DNA of 64,000 nt from Gnetum montanum (taxonomy: Eukaryota; Streptophyta; Gnetopsida; Gnetales; Gnetaceae), in assembly GCA_015680685.1 (NCBI GenBank), contig MNCI01038293.1:578652-642651 (forward strand), in the 5' to 3' direction. The translations under genes and the position numbers were made by a program. Below, piece by piece: positions 48,191 to 59,520 of the stretch (its first letter is position 1; each line of letters starts with the position of its first letter). The notes beneath the pieces were generated by a model that saw nothing but the letters and a program-made list of their open reading frames with translations, was not told the DNA's origin and did not search any database.

Positions 48191-48590
48191 TATACTAGTT
48201 CATCTCCATGGGTAGTTGGTTATTCACTACACTGGAAAAGAGGGATTCATCAGAAAAATGATCAGACATTACATATTTATCCTCTTTTCTGTCCCAACGC
48301 AACCAAGATAAATGATCTGCAACTACGTTCTCGGTGCCTTTCTGATCGAACATCGTTAGATCGAACTCCTGTAGAATTACCAGCCATCGTATAATACAAG
48401 GGCTAATTGTTGGCTTGTTCATGAGGAACCAGATTGCACTATGATCCATGTGGATGAACACTTTGTAACCTAACACATAGTGCCTAAACTTATCTAGTGC
48501 AAACACTACACCAATTAATTATTTCTCTGTAGTGTTGTAGTTAAGTTGTGCACCAGTGATACTTCTACTTGCACAATGGATGTAGTAAGG
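48191..48590 (-). pseudogene. RNase H remnant of element B3
   Basis: An open frame of 103 codons from 48506: MFALDKFRHYVLGYKVFIHM, DHSAIWFLMNKPTISP, FDQKGTENVVADHLSWLRWD. This is the RNase H C-terminal half and connection. The N-terminal part (CASRSI-like) near 48580 has stops. Confidence 0.8.
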
Positions 48591-49720
48591 GCATTTTTGG
48601 TCATCTAACTATGTAAGTAAGGCTCCTAAGGCATAATTGGATGAGTCAGTCATGATGTGGAATGGTGTGAACCAGTCAGGAGCTTGTAGAATGGGAGTTT
48701 CTATTAGCTTTCGTTTCAGGGTTAGGAATGCTCATTCACATTCCCTAGTCCACTCAAAAGGTACATCCTTCTTTGTTAGCTCTACCAATGGTTTGGCAAT
48801 CTTGGAGAAGTTCTCAATGAATCTCCTACAGTAGCCAATGTATCCAAGGAATGACCGAATGTCTTTGACAGTTTCCGATTGACGAGTGATTAACCCTAAT
48901 TTTATCTGGGTCTACCTCTATTCCTGCATGTGAAATCTTATGCCCAAGTACTATACCTTCTTGGACCATTAAATGGCTTTTTTACTAGTTGAGCCTTAGA
49001 TTGGTTTCTACGCATATTTTCAGCACTTGTTATAATCGGTCCAAGGCTTGGTCAAAACTTGTTCCATAGGTGGAGAAGTTGTCCATAAAGACTATCACTT
49101 CATTCCCTATCTACTATTGGAATATGCTTAGAACTAGGCATTGAAATGTGGTAGGAGCATTACACAAGCCAAATGGCATTTTTTTATATGCAAACGTTTC
49201 CCAAGGACTGGTGAACATTGTCTTGGCTTGGTCTTCTGGGGCTATCTTTATTTGGTTGTATCNTCCATTTGCCTTCCTTTTTAGGCACAATTACCAGAGG
49301 GCTAACCCATTTGCTATCAGTAATGGGATATATGAACCCAGCCTTAAGAAGTTGTTCTATTTCTTCTTTTACTACTTGCTTCAATTTTGGGTTCAATTGC
49401 CTCTCCAGTTGTTTTTGAGGTTTCATGGAGGGGTCAGTGTAAATCCTATTCTAGCATATCCTAGGATCTATTCCAGTTAATTCGGGATATGACTAGGAAA
49501 AGGCTTTTAACCATTTTTTTATTACTTTCAGTAGTCTTCCTTTTTGTTTGGAAGCAAATCTTGCATTGATGATTACCGATTTTCCATTTTCAAGAATCAT
49601 ATATTCTAGACCGATGGTTTCAATTCTAGGGGCTCTTGTTTGAATTTTACAGAAATTTCCAACTTCTCCTAGTTCATGTTTTCAAGGTTAAGACTTTGAA
49701 GTTGGTAGAGGACATGCTCT
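48591..49720 (-). pseudogene. Reverse transcriptase remnant of element B3
   Basis: The frame from 49426 reads MKPQKQLERQLNPKLKQVVK, then AGFIYPITDSKWVSPLVIVP and KKEGKW. After the single n at 49263 it resumes at IQPNKDSPRRPSQDN (another frame), so the VCIDFRLLN to GYSGY part (about 150 bp) is absent. The FMDD region is near 49080 (VFMDNFSTY on the minus strand, one Asp changed to Asn). The thumb is near 48850. Confidence 0.75.
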
Positions 49721-50340
49721 AGTGCGTCTATGCTTTCGATGTAAGCATAAGTTATTCCCTCAATTAGTTCCATGCACATTAGTGTGTTGCTCTCTTGATC
49801 AGATATTAGCCACTGGGTGTCTTCTTGTCATGTGGTTGTTGCATACTAGCACTTTTGTATGTTAATGTTTTGTGCACACCGGTTGCATGTAGGCAATGCT
49901 AAACTTTGCACAACCCATGATCTCTGCACGCAATTAAACCCTATATCAATTTATGCGATGCATGGAATTTTCTTCTTCTCAATCTTTCCAAATGTGTTCT
50001 CCTTAGATATTTCCAGGGAAAGATCACGAATTCCTAGGCATGCATCTATAGTACTTAGCCATGCCCTTCCCATTATTATTGGGAAGTTCCTTTTACTGTT
50101 ATTCATTTGTATCACTAAGAAATCAGCTGGGTACGACCACCCACACACAGTGGTGACGATGTCCTCCACTAGTCCCAAGGGAATAGTGATGGACTGGTTG
50201 GCCAGCTCTAGGCGAATATTGCTCTTCTTTAATGGAGGTAGGTTCCAGGCTTTGTACATTTCTTGCGATATTAAGTTGACTCCAGAACCTGAATCTATAA
50301 GAGCTTTGCATGGCTCATTCACAACGATTTAGAGATAGAT
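49721..50340 (-). pseudogene. Protease of element B3 (well preserved)
   Basis: An open frame of 123 codons (50322-49951) reads CKALIDSGSGVNLISQEMYK, SNIRLELANQSITIPLGLVE, VCGWSYPADF and RNFPIIMGRAWLSTIDACLG. The active-site DSG is intact, the only such case among the Athila-like copies here. The linker to RT continues to 49721. Confidence 0.85.
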
Positions 50341-52952
50341 TAGAGGGCTTCCAGGATTAGAGAATTTCCTGGAAAGGTGGCCAACCTTGATCCAGTCAGT
50401 AACGACATGTGTTAACATAACCATATGCGTTAAGCTCGGTGTTTGGTTCAAAGGGAGCTCTGAAGATTTATTTGATGGGGAGGCATTCATAGGTTCAACT
50501 GCTTGTGGTTGTAAGAGCTTGGTTGGACTATTGGTTCTGAAGAAAGGTTTTTTCTTCATACGGTTGTTAGAACCAATAGTGGGTTGAGGATTTACAACCC
50601 TTGTAACATTGTGTTGCTACAGTTGAGTAGGGAGTTCCCCTTGCATTTCTGGAGAAGGTGGTAATGGAGCTATTAGTGTGAGATCTGCAGATGGATTTGA
50701 AGGATGGTATATTTGTGGGTTATCTCCCCTAGGAGAAGGAGTTCTATAATACTCATGGGCTTGATAGTGATGTTGTGGTGTAACGTGACTAATAGAGTCA
50801 CGTGGAGAGATTGGATGCTACACGTAGCAGCCATATGGGTCAGGTTGCTGATATGGGCATTGTTGCCTTGGTGGTGGCATCCCCCATGACTGTGAGTATT
50901 GCCACTATTGATGTTGCTCAACAGGTTGTGGTGGAGTTCCACTTGGATAATATGTTGAAGGTTGGTGGAACTATCTTGGGTTACCTTGGGGATAAGGTAA
51001 CTGTTGAGGTGCTTAGCGTTTATTTAGTTGTGGGTTGAGTGCATACATCCTAGACTCTTGTAGATGTGAGATCACTAGGCAACATCCCTTAGGATGGTCA
51101 TATTGGCATATCTTGCATCCACTATCATTGTCCGTGTCTGAATCCAAAACCTATTCTATGATGGCCATTTTACCCTTACCCTTGTTACGTGCATTTTCCA
51201 CTTCTCTCTTTTTCTTTTTGTAACGTTTCCTACCTCGCTTTCTAGACTCCTCTACAATTTTAAGAGTAGTTTCAAACCTACTATCTAGGAAGTCCCACAT
51301 TTGGTTTACCTTTGCCGATACTTCTAATGTTAACTTTTGGAGAGGCTAATTTTTCCTATTCACCATCTCTTCAAGTGGTGACTCTTCTTCCTTCTCACAA
51401 AATCTCATTCCCCTTTTTCGGAGGGAAGGATCTCGGTTGTATTCTTCTGCACTTTCTCTTTTGTGGCTCACCTTCTTCTTTGGAAACTTGCTCTAGTAGT
51501 CTATGAATTTGATGAGACCTAAGCTCCAATAACCTTCCTTGGGCATACGTCCTAAGGGTTCTTCTTGTTTCATTCCTAAGTCCATCCACGAGATGGCATA
51601 GTTGATCCCGCTATGAATAACCATGGCCAAGGCAATGATGTAACAATGCGTAAGAGCGGCCCATGGCAACATCCAAGGGTTCATGATTTCCTTACTTCCA
51701 TCCTTGGATTTTCTTCCACAGGTTAGACACTCGGGATTATGTTTGGTACTTATCATTGAATAATTCTAACATTACTCCACCTCTGAATGGATTTTGGTTC
51801 TAAGGATAGGTACCAGCTTTCAGCTTCTTTCACTAGTGTCCTTGGGAACAACTTTAGTTTTTTCCCTTCATTTTCTATGTTTTGCAAGGCATATGCATCA
51901 TGGAATTCTTGTAAATGATTTTGAGGATTAGCGTTGTATCCTCCTTCAAATCATGGGATGTTGTTCATGTCTAACCTCTTGATCCTACTATCCTTTTGGT
52001 GCCTTGTTGGAACTCTTAAGGCCTCCGTTATATCTAGCATGCTTCTAGTTGCGAGTAGGAGTTCTTCATGATCATCTCATTCATAGCGTCTATGGTGTCT
52101 ACATGGTTCCCTACTCTCCCTTCTTCTATGCCTTGATTCTTTAGAGTGCCCTCATCCTCGTTCTCGACTGTCTCGTTGATGAATTTCACTTCGTTTTCCC
52201 TTATCCTCATGATTGGTTTCCCTATGACTGCATCCAGACATTGAAGGAGAGGGTGAAGATGATGATGAAGGTGAAGAAGAAAGAGAACCATCACCATGAT
52301 GGTGTTTTCTACCTTCTCTTCAATGGTCTCAGCCTTGATCATGATCATGATCAGAACATCCGTCCTTATCGTGTGTTTGTGTTCCTTCGTTGAACACTTC
52401 GTGTTCGTGGGTATCAAAACTAGGGTTGTGAATAGTGGAGTGGAGTTTCTAATACACCACACCTTGACCAATGTCAAGAGTAGGAACATCATTTCATGGG
52501 GAACCTATTGAAGCAGGTTCACCATCCTCAATTTTGCTTAAAATGTGCAGAGCATCATGGGGCCATTTACCCTTTAAAGATGTATGGTATCTCTCCTATC
52601 ACAAGTCTCTTTGACATTGTGCTTTTGTGAAATGATAGTCTCTTGAGTCATGATCATGTGCAATGTATTCTGTGTATCAAAGCCGCATGCTTATTTGTGT
52701 GAGAGCACAAAGGACCATGTTGGGAACTAATCGGTCTAGAGGAAACACTATGTTACCCTCCAAGTCTCTCCAATGCAGTTGTTCATCTTAGTGGAGAATA
52801 AAGATGAAATCGGGTACATACTCATCGGGATGAGTATATACCACACAAAACTGTTGAGGAACTGACATATCATGGTTATGTGTATTATGCCATCTAATGT
52901 CTCTTGTGTTAGTCCTAGGTGGTGAAGTGCTCTTATGCGAAGAAGAAGACAT
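50341..52952 (-). pseudogene. gag: Gag remnant of element B3
   Basis: Start MSSSSHKSTSPPRTN at 52952. VVYTHPDEYVPDFIFILH follows. A charged His/Arg/Glu-rich stretch (52490-52030), the capsid core near 51960-51780, coiled-coil-like residues (51589-51240), a knuckle-like motif near 51110 and a Pro/His-rich tail (50942-50673) follow. Many frameshifts. Confidence 0.75.
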
Positions 52953-53056
52953 CTTGTTTTGTTTAGTGTGCATTGTACTATTGTCTTATCTTTCTTTGAT
53001 TAACCCTAAGGGTTCGTTCTAACATTCCAACGATATGTAGCACACAAACAACTAAG

Positions 53057-53075
53057 TCCCCAGCAATGGCTCCAA
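53057..53075 (-). other. Primer-binding site of element B3 (tRNA-Asp-like)
   Basis: Minus strand TTGGAGCCATTGCTGGGGA directly beside the LTR, close to the tRNA-Asp primer site TGGCGCCGTTGCCGGGGA. Confidence 0.8.
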
Positions 53076-53911
53076 TGATGAGTGGCGAGGTACCCCTACA
53101 CTCAACCATACGAATACAAGTGTTTCACGCACGATCTAATCGAACTCCAAGGACCAAGTGCTTATGCACCTTAATGGAACACTCAGGGTTAATTAATCGT
53201 TGTCTTCCAAAACTTACTTGTATTGTCACGGTTGTATGGTTAAGTAAGCTTGAGGTATATGATCTTTATAGATTTTGTATTTTTTATGTCTTTTGCTAAT
53301 AAAAGAGAGGGAGAGAGAACTAAGTGGCTAACTTACATTAACTATTCATTAACTAGTTTCTAAATGTTCCTAACACTAGGATTCGTTCCCACTTGCTGTA
53401 CACATCTTGAACTAGTGCAACACTGCTGGGATTACCAAACGCTAATCATTACTGAATTACCAAGCGCTACACACATGCTCGAAGTGGTCGTACTAAGTGT
53501 ATTTAACTAAGGGGGTTGAAGGTTGAGAGAGATATTAATTAAATAGGAAAGCGTTAAATAATCATTAATTACTAATTAGCTTAATTTGTATGCTGCAAGA
53601 TTTATCATAAAGTTCATCTTTATTTTCGTACAAAAAATTATGCTTAGGTACAAATTGCTTGAATAAAGATCCATTCACTCTATGACTCCTACTGCGGGCA
53701 CACAAAAAAAATTCTAATGCTGGAATGAAAAAACTGCAAGATTCTAGCTAAGGGTCTAAATCTAACTGTATCGGAACCAAGGGCGTTGCCTCTTATTTAT
53801 GGAAGATGAGGTAGGACATGATATCGCGTATGCAATATCGCATGGTGGATGTGATATCACATGCACGATATCGCGTATGCAATATCGCGTACACGATTTC
53901 GCGGTTCATCA
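53076..53911 (-). repeat. 5' LTR of element B3
   Basis: 836 bp, TGATGAGTGG...GGTTCATCA. GATATC-type array with about six units (53820-53900), two more than in the partner LTR; the 28-bp length difference fits exactly one extra dimer. The TATA box is altered (TTATTTATGG on the plus strand, near 53792). Confidence 0.9.
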
Positions 53912-54431
53912 CCTTGCAACATTTAGAATAACTTAATTATTGCATTTAATGTTATTTACTATTATTTGATGCTCTCATTAGTTAATCAATGTTATTTCTA
54001 TAGAATTATTAATTATCAATGAATTAGCACACTCAACAAGACCACTTCGAGCATACGTGGAACACTTGGTAACCCAGTAACGACTTAGCATTTCATAATC
54101 CCAGTAGTGTTACACTGGTTCAGGATGTGTCCAAAGAGTGGGAACAGATGCTAGTGTTAGGATTTTATTAAACATTAGCTAACTAAATCTTCTCATTTCA
54201 CACACTTAGGAGACCAAGATAGAAAATATAAAAAACATAAAAAAATCATATACCTCGAGTTTACTTAACCATACAATTGTGCCTTACAAGTAAGTTTGGG
54301 AAGACAATGACTGCATAACTCATGCTTGTTCTATGTAGGTGCATAAGCACTTAATCCTCGGAGTTCGACTAGATCGCGCAAGAACACTCATATTCATATG
54401 GTTGGGCATAGGTGTACCTTGTTGCTCATCA
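53912..54431 (+). repeat. 5' LTR of element E, second part
   Basis: Begins with the repeated target CCTTG (53912-53916), then GCAACATTTAGAATAAC, and ends GTTGCTCATCA at 54431. It is the reverse-oriented counterpart of the B-type LTR, with shared blocks at 54060-54170 and 54250-54310. Confidence 0.9.
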
Positions 54432-54450
54432 TTGGTGGCATTGCTAGGGA
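54432..54450 (+). other. Primer-binding site of element E (tRNA-Asp-like)
   Basis: TTGGTGGCATTGCTAGGGA directly after the LTR, a worn match to TGGCGCCGTTGCCGGGGA. Confidence 0.75.
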
Positions 54451-54567
54451 TTTTGTTATTTGTGCGCTAATTAGAACCTAAGAAATCCTTTCATCGTTGG
54501 AACGAACCATTAAGGTTAACTATCCTACAATCACCGAAAAAGAATACTACACACTGAGTAATGAATC

Positions 54568-55840
54568 ATGTCTCCTTCTTCTTATGAGAATGCTTCACTG
54601 ACTAGGTCCGATACCATGAACAATCAGAGGTAGGGTGCACAAGATGATCTACCAGTGCCCCAACAGTTTTTTATGGTATACGCTCATCCTGATGAGTATG
54701 TACTAGACTTTACCTTTATCCTCCACTAGGATGAACAACTGTGATGGTGTGTTACCTCCTAATCATTCAATCCTGGGCATGCTTCTTCATTCTCTCACAT
54801 GAATTGGTATGTAGCACTTACAGTTAGAGTATGTTGTGCATGAATAAGATTTGAGAAACTATTGACCCATGGAAGCAAATACAAAGATTGTTGGAGCAAG
54901 TGGCCAAGGAGGAAAATGAGTTGAGGAAAAGAGAAAGTGCAGAGGAGTTCAATAGAGATCCTATCCTTCGAAAGAAGGAAATTAGATTTTGTGAAGACGA
55001 AGGAGAGTCACCACTTGACGAGATGGTGAATAGAAAGACTTTGCCCATTCAAAAATTTGCAGTAGAAGTATCGACAAAGGTGGATCAAATGTGGAACTCC
55101 CTAGATGACAAATTTCAAACTATCCTAAAAATAGTAGATGAGTCTAGAGAGCAAAGTAGTGACTGAGAGAGAAGGAAAAAGAAAGAAGCTGAGTATGCAT
55201 GTAACAAGGGTAAGGGTAAGGTTGTTGTCATTGAAGAGGTTGAGGATTTAGACACAGACAATGATGGAGGATGTGAGATTTGCCAATATGACCATCCTAA
55301 GGGATGTTGCCCAGTAGTGTCATATCTACAAGATTCTAGGGTGTATGCACTAAACCCACAATTAAATAGATAATAAAAACCTAGAAGGCTACCTTATCCT
55401 CAAGGTAACCCAAGGTAGTTCCACCAATCCTTGACATATTATTTGAGTGGAGCTCCACCACAACCGAATGAACAATATCAATAGTGGAAACACCCACAAT
55501 CATGGGGAATGCCACTACCACATCAACAGTACCCTTACCGTTAACTTAACCCATACGGGTATTACATTCAACAGTTGATCTCTCCACATGACTCTACTAG
55601 TCACGATGCTCTTCAACCTCACTACCAGACCCTCGAGTGCTATAGAACTTCTTCTTCTTCTAAGGGTGATGCTCCACATATGCACTACCCTTCTCATCTA
55701 TCTACATCTCTTCCACCCTCATCTCCATTACCATTTTCTCCAACTATGCAGGGTGAGCTTCCTGCCTAGCTACAACAATGTAATGCTACAAGGGCTATGA
55801 ACCTTCAACTTGCTGTTGGTTCAGACAACTGATCAAAGAG
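54568..55840 (+). pseudogene. gag: Gag remnant of element E with internal deletion
   Basis: Start MSPSSYENAS at 54568, then MVYAHPDEYVLDFTFILH. Near 54880 the sequence jumps from the N-terminal segment to the coiled-coil-like segment MLEQVAKEENELRKRES (54888), so about 1 kb including the capsid core is missing compared with D. The knuckle CEICQYDHPKGCCP is near 55280-55320, C-x2-C-x3-H-x3-C intact. The tail is Pro/Ser/Tyr-rich (55575-55770). Confidence 0.8.
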
Positions 55841-56470
55841 GAGACATTTCTTTAGAACCAAAAGTCCAACCAAGTCCTTACAACTGCAAGTAGCTAATTA
55901 TCCAAATGCCTCATCATCATTTGAATCTTCGGAGCTTCCTTTGAACCAAAAATCATACTCAATGCATGCTGTTATGTTAACACAGGCCATCATTGATTGG
56001 ATTAAAGCTGGTCATCTTCCTAGGAAATTCTATGATCCTATAAGTCCTCTTATTTATTTGCAAATCACTAGAAATGAGCCTTGTAAAGCTCTTTTGGATT
56101 TAGGTTTTGGTGTTAATTTGATCTCCTAGAAAATGTATAAGGTCTAGAACTTGCCTTTGTTAAAGAAGAGTAACATTTGTTTAGAGTTGGCCAACTAGTC
56201 CATCATTATTCCATTAGGAGTAGTGGAGGACATTGTCACCACTATTTATGGGTTGTCGTATCCAACCGATTTCCTTGTGATCCAAGTTAACAACTATAAG
56301 GGGGACTTCCCAATCATAATGGGAAGAGCATGGCTAAGTACAATTGATGCACACCTAGGAATACATAATCTTTTCCTAGAGATATTAAAAGAAAATGTAT
56401 TTGGGAAGATCGAGAAGAAGAAAGTTCCATGCATCGCATACAGTGACATAGGGTGCAACTGCATGTAGAA
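55841..56470 (+). pseudogene. Protease remnant of element E
   Basis: The frame from 55941 reads ITRNEPCKALLDLGFGVNLIS; the active site is DLG instead of DSG. The flap-like block IYGLSYPTDFLVIQV and GDFPIIMGRAWLSTIDAHLG (56223-56360) follow. The linker IEKKKVPCIAYSDIGCNC closes the domain at 56468. One stop near 56129 separates the two open frames. Confidence 0.8.
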
Positions 56471-57850
56471 GTCTTGGTTTATACAATGCTCAAGATTGCC
56501 TGCATGCAACCAGTGTGCACAAGTATCTGACATACAAAGATGCTTGTATGCAGCAGCCACAAGATAGGAAGGCACCCAATGGCTGATAGCTGACCTAGAA
56601 AGCAATTCAACTTTATGCATGGAACCAACTGAGAGCTTGACTTGTGCCTATACCGATAACATAGAAACATTAGAGAAAGTCCATTGTCAACTTCCAAGTA
56701 CTGACAATGAAGACATCAACAGGGGGAAGTTGGAAATCCCTAACAAGTTGGAATTAAAATTGTTACCCATCGGTATGAAGTATGCATTTCTCAAGAATGG
56801 AAAATCGGTAATCATTAATGCTAAGCTCACTCCTCAACAAAAAGGGCTGCTGAAGATGGTAAATAAATGGTCAAAAGCCTTTGCTTGGTCATATCCTGAA
56901 TTAATTGGAATATATCTTAGGATATTCCAACATAGAATTTACACTGACCCCTCTATGAAGCCTCGACAACAATTGTAAAGATGACTGAACCCAAAGCTTA
57001 AGCAAGTAGTTAACGAAGAAATTGAACAACTTTTAAAGGCTGGGTTTATATACCCCATTGCTGATAGTGAATGGGTGAGTCCATTAGTCATTGTACCTAA
57101 AAAAAGTGGTAAATGGAGGGTGTGTATAGACTTTAGGCTATTAAACATGGAAACATTTAAAGGTCATTTCCCATTACCATTTATTGACCAAGTCTTAGAT
57201 ACCATTACAGGGCATTGTTATTATAGTTTACTGGATGGTTATAGTGGGTACCATCAAATCCAAATAGCACCAAAAGACCAAGCCAAAACTACATTCACAA
57301 GTCCTTGGGGGATATTTGCATATAGGCAACTGCCATTTGGCTTATGCAATGCTCCAACAACATTTCAACGTTTGGTTCTTAGTATATTTCAGCAGCAAAT
57401 AGGGAATCGTGTGGAGGTTTTTATGGATGATTTCTCCACCTATGGAGTGGACTTTGAACAAGCATTGGACTGAATAGAGAAAGTACTAAAATGATGTGTT
57501 AAAACTAACCTAAGGCTCAATTGGTAGAAAAGCCACTTAATGGTCCAAAATGGCATTGTATTAGGGCATAAAATTTTACAAACAGGGATGGAGGTAGATC
57601 TTGAAAAAATTAAAGTCATCCAAAGAATCACTAGTCAACCTGAAACTGTAAAAGATGTCTGATCATTCCTTGGACATACTGGCTATTATAGATGTTTCAT
57701 CGAGAACTTTTCAAAGATTGCAAAACCATTGGTAGAATTAATGAAAAAGGACGTACCCTTCAAATGGACCAAGGAATGTGAGTTAGCTTTCCAAACCTAA
57801 AATTAGAAGCTCATAGAAACACCCATTCTACAAGCTCTTGACTAGTTCAA
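56471..57850 (+). pseudogene. Reverse transcriptase remnant of element E
   Basis: The best RT in the window. Linker CMEPTESLTCAYTDN (56619), GMKYAFLKNGKSVIINAK, then WVSPLVIVPKKSGKWRVCID (57075). Next come HFPLPFIDQVLDTITGH, YYSLLDGYSGYHQIQIAPKD, FGLCNAPTTFQR and VFMDDFSTYG (57415-57444), both catalytic Asp present. The thumb with FLGHTGYYR near 57670 follows. A stop near 56976 and a few more (57472, 57493, 57660) interrupt it. FMDD with the FIDQ-LD wording is typical of Athila. Confidence 0.85.
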
Positions 57851-58420
57851 ACCATTCCATATAATGAATGACACATCCAATTTTACTTTAGGAGTCATAC
57901 TTACACAGTTAGATGACCAAAAAAATCCCTATTACATTCACTGTGCAAGTCGAAGCATTGCTAGTGCACAACTCAACAATACCATAATAGAAAAAGAGTT
58001 AATGGCCATGGTGTTTGCACTAGAGAAATTTAGGCACAATGTATTAGGCTATAAGGTATTTGTACACACAGATCATAGTGCGATTCAGTTCCTTACGAAT
58101 AAACCAACAGTGAGCCCTTGCATCATACAATGGCTTGTGATCTTGCAAGAGTTCAATCTCATGATAGTAGATCGTAAGGGCACCGATAATGTTGTCGCCA
58201 ATCATTTATCTTGATTGTGATGGGACAACAAAGAGAAAGAATACCCAATTTCTGATCACTTCCCTGATGAACTCCTCTTTGCATGTGTAATAATCAATCA
58301 ATCACCCATAAATAAAAATTGGTATAGTAGCATTTTTACTTATCTTCTCACACAAGAAACACCACAAGGGTTGGATGTTAGAAAGAAACAACAATTTCTC
58401 CACTGAGTCAAACATTTCAT
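57851..58420 (+). pseudogene. RNase H remnant of element E
   Basis: An open frame of 116 codons from 57864: MNDTSNFTLGVILTQ, YYIHCASRSIASAQLNNTII, EKELMAMVFALEKFR, VFVHTDHSAIQFLTNKP, then DRKGTDNVVANHLS. The first acidic position (DAS in relatives) reads DTS; the Glu of EKEL and the Asp of TDHSA are kept. Stop near 58212. Confidence 0.85.
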
Positions 58421-59520
58421 GGAAATCAATGGACACCTTTACAAGGTGTGTTCTGATGGTGTGTTATTGATGCAGATCAATTGTGAGTTCTCCAAGATGC
58501 TCATGAGGGCCCTTGTGGGGGTCATTATGCTGGGAGATGAACAACCATTAAAATATTTCTTGTAGGATATTATTGACCTACATTATTTCAGGATGCCCAT
58601 CATTTTGTCCAATCTTGTAAATGCTACCAATGTGATGGGAGAATGACTGCTAGAATGGAGGGTCCACAACAATGGATTCAACCCTTAGAACCCTTTGACA
58701 TATGGGGTATTGATTTAATGGGGCCTATTACACCAATTTCTAATAGAAAAGCATACATTATTGTTGCTATTGATTATTTTACAAAATGAGCAGAAGCAAC
58801 CAACATTATTGACTATACATCATCTACTACTGCATGATTTTTTCAACCAAAAATCGTAAACAGGTTTGGCATGCCTCATGCACTTATTTCTGATAATGGT
58901 ACACATTTTACAAGTGCAAATTTTTGGAAGTTGATGCAACGCTTAGGAGTTGAGCATAAACTAACTACACTGTATCATCCTCAAGTGAATGGTCAAGCCG
59001 AAGTCACCAACAGGGAAATCACAAAAATTTTGACACTAACCATTAGAAAATGTTCTTTGGGCCTACTGCTCCACATGGAAACTCCCTATAGGCTATTCTC
59101 CCTATGAGTTAGTGTATGGTAAACTTCTAATGCTTCCCATCCAAACTATCTCTATACACTATCTACAACATGTGACCTTAACATTGATCTCCGTCTATTA
59201 TAGAAGGAACGATTAATGAATCTTAACTTGCTAGATGAAAACTGATTAGCTGCCCTATCATTTAATGAACTGCACAAGGCCTTCAACAAACAATGTCATG
59301 ATCAAAGAATTAGAAAAGTTAAATACCAACTAGGAGATAAGGTTCTTTATTAGAATCCCACACATGTGCCATAATGAACTAAATTTCAAATGCTGTGGGA
59401 AAGACCTTATATCATTCATGAAACTTTTCTTTCAGGGGCGATGATGATCTATAAACCTGGAAGCCCAGATAAGAAATTATTGGTTAACACCCAGTAAGCC
59501 AAACCTTTCCATGAGCCAAA
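58421..59520 (+). pseudogene. Integrase remnant of element E
   Basis: Zinc-binding region 58500-58640 (GGHYAG, then a Cys pair reading CKCYQCD). The core has FDIWGIDLMGPITPIS (58695), [27 protein letters not shown] (58880) and [19 protein letters not shown] (58975), giving D, D and E. The C-terminal part to about 59460 matches B1 and ends in the SRAMMIYKPG-type block. Stops at about 58788 and 58835. Confidence 0.85.

Larger units (their letters stand above)
44257..53911 (-). mobile_element. Element B3: Athila-like element in the 5' LTR of E
   Basis: 9655 bp, LTRs of 808 and 836 bp, and a perfect target duplication CCTTG (44252-44256 and 53912-53916). Minus-strand order: 5' LTR, primer site, gag, protease, RT, RNase H, integrase, conserved 3' region, purine tract, 3' LTR. 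The assembly is imperfect inside: a 70-N gap and a single n that hides about 150 bp of RT. Confidence 0.9.

Noticed and set aside
49859-50332. Long open frame opposite the B3 protease (157 codons), with counterparts opposite the protease of other copies (19589-19954, 36711-37043, 38445-38750, 56294-56620)
   Set aside because: It recurs because the protease coding strand lacks certain codons in the antisense frame. The sense frames carry the DSG, GWSYP and PIIMGR motifs, while the antisense products match nothing and contain no motif.
7663-54450. tRNA genes
   Set aside because: The tRNA-like segments are only the 17-19 bp primer-binding sites at LTR edges; no cloverleaf-forming gene was seen.
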